DNA of 64,000 nt from Begonia masoniana (taxonomy: Eukaryota; Streptophyta; Magnoliopsida; Cucurbitales; Begoniaceae). Both the position numbers and the translations under genes were made by a program. The stretch spans positions 30,646,433 through 30,710,432 of the forward strand of contig CM039508.1 in assembly GCA_022432975.1 (NCBI GenBank), read 5' to 3'. Shown here piece by piece: positions 58,061 to 64,000 of this stretch (position 1 is the first letter of the stretch; each line of letters opens with the position of its first letter). Below the pieces are notes generated by a model that saw only the letters and a list, made by a program, of their open reading frames with translations, searched no databases and was not told where the DNA came from.

Positions 58061-60915
58061 ATCCTATACAGGCCAAGGTTTAGGTTCGAGCAATGGAAAG
58101 ATTGGTTGACCTTATTAAGGTGAAGGAGGATAGTGAATAGAGAAAGTTACGCATTGAAATGAATAATCTGGGATAGTTGTGCGAGTGTGCACATACCTAG
58201 AATTTATTACCATTGGAGGGATACAACTTAAGAGATATAACGGTTGAATAAATGTAAATTGGACTTTAGTTGACGAACCTCCTAAGTATTTAAATGGAGG
58301 TAGTAATCAAAAGTCTAGCTTAGGTAAATTGTCGAATAAGAGTATTGGACTTAGTAAATATCGGTGAGGAGAACAAAGATATTGAGGTAAAGTTGTTAGG
58401 TTAACAAATTTAGAGATGTTAGAAAATAGGGAATCTTATATAAGGTGGTACTTAAGTTACGAGAATTAAACGTTTGCTAGGAGGTATGTACCACTTTAGA
58501 AGGTTAGTCGATAAAGGGAGATTCGTTTCTCTTTTTGGACGTGTGAGGTTTACGACCAACGCGATAGGGGAGAAAACTTAATTAAGCTAAGGGCGGTCTG
58601 TGCATAATAGACGCGTCAAGTCATGAGTGCGTGTAGTTCGACAGAGTGAGTACCAATTAGGAAGGGTAACGAGTAATTGATTTCGAACTTTTGGTTTAGA
58701 AAGATAAGAGAAAAGTGGTAAGTCTAAAGCTGATACCGTTTGGGTTAAACACCGTAACCGAGACTTACCCCTAAGATGGAAGTAGGAACTTAAGTGTTTA
58801 AAAGACCCGAGAGGTAGATTGTAATGAAGAGTCACTTCCGGATTTTAGGGAAAAGACTTGACTGGAGAGTTTAGCATTGAATTTAGAATTATGCTTGGTG
58901 ACTTAGGAAGGGAAGGATTTTTGGAAGGGAGGTGTTAAATTACATACAACAAGTTTGCAAACAAAAAGGTTGTAGGGATGAGATGTTATAAAAGAATTTA
59001 GAAGAATGCTTAGGACCTAATTTTGGAGGAAGGATGAAATTAATATTGTAAAGTTAAGAGATAGGAAGAAGAGGATAGTTAGATAAGAAGGGAAGGCCGA
59101 AAGTTGAGGTTTAATTCACTAGAATCTAGTGGTGTGCAAATTGGAAAAATATAGGAAATTTTGAATGAGAAAAATATGAACTTTGCAAAGTAAGGTAAAA
59201 AGGATGGTTGGATAGATTTAGAATTGTGTACAGATTTATAAGAGTAAGTGTAAAGGCCTTTAGGTTTAGTTGAGAGTTAAAATAAGAAGGTTAGCATTTA
59301 AGTATTTAGTGGTGTGAGAGTTTAAGGAAGTGAACTCGACCACTTTGGTGTTTGCCTAGAGACTTGAGAATAAATAGAGCTTATAGTATGAGTCATGGCA
59401 TGCTTAGCTCCATTAAAGGTTATGGATGCTTCTAAATTTTGGGGAAAATAGAAGAATAAGATTTAAGAACTTTAGAAGATCTAGATTAAGGTTGTAGGTC
59501 TACCTACAACAAGTTTGCTAACAAGAAAATTGTTAGATGAATTATTGTGAAGAAGCTAAGGAGAACATTATGAACCTGACTAGAAGAAATGACCAAGTAG
59601 TAGATTAGTTCGTAACTTTCGAGGAAGTCTTAGTGTGATATTAAGAATAAGTATAGGACATTATCTAAATTAAATAAAGGGTTTAGGTTTGAAATTTTGA
59701 TCGAATGTTAGTGTTGTGCGGATTTATAGATTAATGGGTCACCGGACGAGGAGGACGAGAAATTGCACAAATAATGTTCAAGTGCATCGAGATAAGATTA
59801 AATTAGGAAAATCTCAAAGGCTCGACCCTTATGTACCGAAGTCGGAGCCAATGATTTTGTAAATGGCTAAGGTTGAGAATGATAAGCTAAGCTTAAGTGT
59901 GTGAAGAAGATCGCGACTTGAGGAAATAGAGAATGTGTGATGTGAGATAAAATGACCGGTTAGGTAGATATTTGGATTTCGAATAGTGTAGTACGAGTAA
60001 GTAAGAAGTTTTACTAGATCGAACGGAAACTCGAAATAAGAGTTAAGTAGTTAAGGTAGGGAAATTTGGAGCATGTTGGATGAAATGAAGGGAGAATTGT
60101 ATGAAGGCTATCCAAGTGAACTTAGAGCTGAGAGTAGATTTTGAGGTTTAGTAAAGTTGACTTGTAAGTTACGTCGAAGTGCTTATGCACATTTTCTTTT
60201 AGGTGTTGGGTGGATAGTTTAACGAATTGGTTTACACTTAAGAATTTGTTAGTAATTGATGATGTTAGTGATTAATGACGACCGAGATAAAAGTTGGACA
60301 AAACGACCATAGAGGAAATAATTATAAAAACCTAGTGGATACCGTGAAAGCGTAAAGAAATAGATTTAATAATTACAGTCCTGTATACAGGAATGATATT
60401 AGAGTAGCTAAGGAAATGTTATGATTGCCCAAGGTAAGTAGGTTTAGAAAATGAGATTGATAATTTGGAAGGAGATAGTAGTGTAAAGAAGAGTTCGAAG
60501 CAGAGGATTATGATGAGGGATCTAAGTATCAGGTCCCTAGTATTATAGAATTGAAGAAGCTTTAAGGGTTTGAAGTGATTAGGTACGAATTGTTGTCACG
60601 AAATTTGAAGAGTTGGAAATTGAATGAACTTAGCTTGAGGGACAAACTAGAGTTGAAGTTAAGTTAAATGAAATTTGAAGGTCTAGGCGACAAAGGGTTA
60701 AGTTGAAGTCGATAGATGTATGAGTAATTGACTTACGAAGTGCGAAATTAGATGGATTGAAAGCTTCGGAGATATAGGAAACCATTGAGACCCGAGGGAT
60801 GGGTAAGACCATAAGAGTGTCGTGAATGGTATTGCAAGCATGGTTAAGTAAATAATGGGAGGGTGAGTAACTAGAAATTTAACCAAGCAATAATTTTTGG
60901 GACAAAATTCCAATT
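58061..60915 (+). mobile_element. E9 decayed interior, no coding capacity
   Basis: Faint RT words remain: LVDKG.IR..S near 58505 and PFGL near 58735. A weak chromodomain-tail resemblance is seen before the polypurine tract. No frame exceeds about 80 residues. The sense strand is C-poor and G-rich: by hand count 59161-59220 has 2 C and 15 G. The interior is about 3.2 kb from PBS to polypurine tract, shorter than E4's 4.6 kb. Confidence 0.75.
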
Positions 60916-60928
60916 AAGGAGGGAAGGA
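60916..60928 (+). other. E9 polypurine tract
   Basis: AAGGAGGGAAGGA directly before TGTAACGCCCAG, preceded by GGGACAAAATTCC as in the other elements. This intact cis signal contrasts with the lost coding region. Confidence 0.85.
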
Positions 60929-63900
60929 TGTAACGCCCAGATTTTCGGATTTTAGGATTTTCTAATTCCTTAGATAATTTTTCGTAAATGGCAAATTAAA
61001 GTATTTTCTTGAGCGGGATGTCTCTTTAGAGCCCTAGAAATTTACGGGAATTTTTAGAGAAATAAGTGAAATTTTAGAAACCCAAATCGAAAAGAATAAT
61101 GCTAGAGTTCCCGTTTTACCCTTTTAGTATGTTAATTCGTAAAAATAGCAACGTAAGTCCGTTTTGGGAATGGTGAGTTTTGTTAGAACTCTAAGATTAA
61201 ATTGGAATTTGTGGAGATATACGAGATTTAGTGAAATTCGAAATGGTCGAAAATGAGAGAGTAAAATGGTAATTAACTAGTTTAAATTAAAGAAATAGTT
61301 TTAGTTTTATAATTATTATTATTATTAATGTTTTTTTTTATAAAAATGAAAATCAAAACGACAGAATGGCCGAAGCCATTCTGTCGTTCGATAGCCCGAC
61401 GCCGAACAGCGAAGCGCGCAGGGGAGAAGAGAAGCGCGGCCCTCCTCCGACGTCCTGTCTCGCCGTTCTCCGGCCAGACGACGGCGACGGCCAGTCTCCG
61501 GCCTGACTCCGCGCACGAACCGACCAGGTGAGCTCGGTTTTCTCCTTTTTCGGTTCGGTTTAAGGCAGTGAGTAGTGAGCTCGATTGAGCTCCGATCTCA
61601 GGCCAATTTCGGTCACTTCCGGCGTGGGTTTGCCAACCCTAGGGCCGGCTATTGATGCTTGGCCACGGAATGCCCAATTTGGGCGAAAATACAGTGAGGC
61701 CGAATTAGGGCTTAGGGTTTTCTTAATTGGAAACTTCGATTTTAGGTTAGTTTATGTTAATTGGATGTTAGGAGGATAGATTGGTGAAGAAATTGATAGA
61801 ATTTGATGAAAAATCAAAAAAGGGAATTTTGGGAAAAAGGGGCAGATTCGGGTTTTGCCCAAATTGACCTAGTTCCGGTCATTTGTTTTGAAATTCCTTT
61901 TGGCAGATTAAAATAGGTTATTAGAGGAGTACGTGGCCGCTGGAATCATTCGATTCCGATAACCGACGCAAAAGTTACGCGCGTTCGAAGTTTTAGGTCG
62001 GTTTTTACCGAACCCAAAATAGTGGCCCGTTTAGTTAGATTTTAGTTAGATTAAGCTATAAATAGTAGTTTAAGATGTTTTTAAGAAAATAAGAGTTTAG
62101 TTATGCCCGAATGAGATGAGAAAATGGAAATTTTAGGAAAGAATTTCCTAAATTAGGAGATTAGTTTAAGTTTGAAATTAGTTTAATTAGAATTGATTTT
62201 AATGTACGTTATTTATGAAATGCTTTAGGTGGAGACGACTTTTGGACGGTGCTCGGCTTACTACGGACGCCAGGTAAGTGAGCGTTAGGCTTTCCGGCCA
62301 CTAAGGCCCTACGTCGTACAATGTTGATAATGTTGATTGTTTTTTATGAGAGTGATTGTAGAGGTTGGTGGAAGATGGGTAGTTAAGGAAAGAGTGATAG
62401 TTAATAATGCCTTAGTTATGTTGTAGTGCTCATGCGATAGGTTCTTACGTGTATGTCTCACGGGACTATGTTTCTCACGGGAAAATGAATGATGAATGTT
62501 CTCACGGGAAAATGAATGATGAATGTTCTCACGGGACTATGTTTCTCACGGGACTATGTTTCTCACGGGACTATGTTTCTCACGGGACTATGTTTCTCAC
62601 GGGACTATGTTTCTCACGGGACTATGTTTCTCACGGGACTATGTTTCTCACGGGACTATGTTTCTCACGGGAAAATGAATGATGAATGTTCTCACGGGAC
62701 TATGTTTCTCACGGGACTATGTTTCTCACGGGACTATGTTTCTCACGGGACTATGTTTCTCACGGGAAAATGAATGATGAATGTTCTCACGGGAAAATGA
62801 ATGATGAATGTTCTCACGGGACTATGTTTCTCACGGGACTATGTTTCTCACGGGACTATGTTTCTCACGGGACTATGTTTCTCACGGGACTATGTTTCTC
62901 ACGGGACTATGTTTCTCACGGGACTATGTTTCTCACGGGACTATGTTTCTCACGGGAAAATGAAAGATGATATGTGTTCTCACGGGAAAATGAATGATGT
63001 ATGTTCTCACGGGACTATGTTTCTCACGGGAAAATGAAAGATGATATGTGTTCTCACGGGACTATGTTTCTCACGGGAAAATGAATGATGAATGTTCTCA
63101 CGGGAAAATGAATGATGAATGTTCTCACGGGAAAATGAATGATGAATGTTCTCACGGGAAAATGAATGATGAATGTTCTCACGGGAAAATGAATGATGAA
63201 TGTTCTCACGGGAAAATGAATGATGAATGTTCTCACGGGACTATGTTTCTCACGGGACTATGTTTCTCACGGGACTATGTTTCTCACGGGACTATGTTTC
63301 TCACGGGAAAATGAATGATGAATGTTCTCACGGGACTATGTTTCTCACGGGAAAATGAAAGATGATATGTGTTCTCACGGGACTATGTTTCTCACGGGAC
63401 TATGTTTCTCACGGGACTATGTTTCTCACGGGACTATGTTTCTCACGGGACTATGTTTCTCACGGGACTATGTTTCTCACGGGACTATGTTTCTCACGGG
63501 AAAATGAAAGATGATATGTGTTCTCACGGGAAAATGAAAGATGATATGTGTTCTCACGGGAAAATGAAAGATGATATGTGTTCTCACGGGACTATGTTTC
63601 TCACGGGAAAATGAATGATGTATGTTCTCACGGGACTATGTTTCTCACGGGAAAATGAAAGATGATATGTGTTCTCACGGGAAAATGAATGATGAATGTT
63701 CTCACGGGAAAATGAATGATGAATGTTCTCACGGGAAAATGAATGATGAATGTTCTCACGGGAAAATGAAAGATGATATGTGTTCTCACGGGAAAATGAA
63801 TGATGTATGTTCTCACGGGAAAATGAATGATGAATGTTCTCACGGGACTATGTTTCTCACGGGACTATGTTTCTCACGGGACTATGTTTCTCACGGGACT

Positions 63901-64000
63901 ATGTTTCTCACGGGACTATGTTTCTCACGGGACTATGTTTCTCACGGGACTATGTTTCTCACGGGAAAATGAAAGATGATATGTGTTCTCACGGGACTAT
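60929..64000 (+). mobile_element. E9 3' LTR, cut by window end
   Basis: Collinear with the 5' LTR from TGTAACGCCCAG, with only a handful of differences in the first 400 bp by eye. The hairpin is near 61357-61388 and donor CAG/GTAAGT at 62274. The array starts at 62456 and still continues at the window edge, so acceptor and LTR end are not seen. Confidence 0.92.
62456..64000 (+). repeat. Expanded TCTCACGGG array in E9 3' LTR
   Basis: The same 17-, 27- and 30-bp unit types as the 5' LTR, in higher-order blocks (runs of about 8, 4, 8 and 7 short units separated by long units). At least 1,545 bp, over four times the 5' array. About 95 bp that precedes the array in the 5' LTR (56355-56450) is absent here. 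All frames over it are artefacts. Confidence 0.95.

Noticed and set aside
62449..63972. Many open frames of 60-116 codons over the TCTCACGGG array
   Set aside because: Periodic translation of a tandem repeat; frames change with array length and none has a domain.

Overview
The window reads as plant nuclear heterochromatin, from a eudicot by the look of it. It is almost entirely nested Ty3/gypsy LTR retrotransposons of the chromovirus (Tekay/Del-like) type: gag, zinc knuckle, protease, RT, RNase H, integrase and a C-terminal chromodomain-like tail. The polyproteins resemble those I associate with cucurbit genomes, but that is recall and not proof. I found no convincing intact host gene. The only host-like coding trace is a short PPR-type fragment near 5.2 kb.

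Layout. 1-4093: minus-strand element E1 (gag-pol, PBS, LTR), abutting a Copia-like LTR/leader remnant (4094-5147), the PPR fragment and AT-rich unassigned DNA with an old gag remnant (6042-6700). 7524-11945: E2, one huge array-bearing LTR plus PBS and a stub, with target-site duplication (TSD) GTTTT. 12128-20440: minus element E3, split by solo LTR S1 (TSD TTAAG); its right half is heavily degraded. 20420-28588: plus element E4, the best preserved (I see one frameshift and one stop in gag-pol). 28589-29938: end of a related plus LTR. 29939-31044: minus LTR-A fragment. 32155-40011: minus element E5 with TSD GAAAC and an internal deletion. 41041-44690: E6, an LTR plus a strand-skewed non-coding interior. 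44690-47215: E7 (LTR-A plus pol 3' part). 47216-54830: plus element E8, interrupted by solo LTRs S2 (TSD GTATT) and S3 (TSD GCAGC). 54831-64000: plus element E9, closely similar LTRs around a decayed interior.

Recurring architecture. LTRs of several distinct families share an intron-like module: a CCAG/GTAAGT-type donor, a TACTAAGC-like branch point and a TGTAG/GTGA acceptor. Tandem arrays sit between donor and acceptor in most array-bearing LTRs. Other recurring items are a 60-66 nt intron-like gap just before gag, inverted repeats at the predicted transcription start of two families, hairpin-rich LTR-A ends, and amplified TGACGTCA palindromes in two unrelated LTR families. All splice and promoter calls are made from sequence only.

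The elements do not form a pathway. They are successive insertions, and the nesting gives their order: E7 is older than E8; S2, S3 and E9 landed in E8; S1 landed in E3; E1 landed in the Copia-like remnant.
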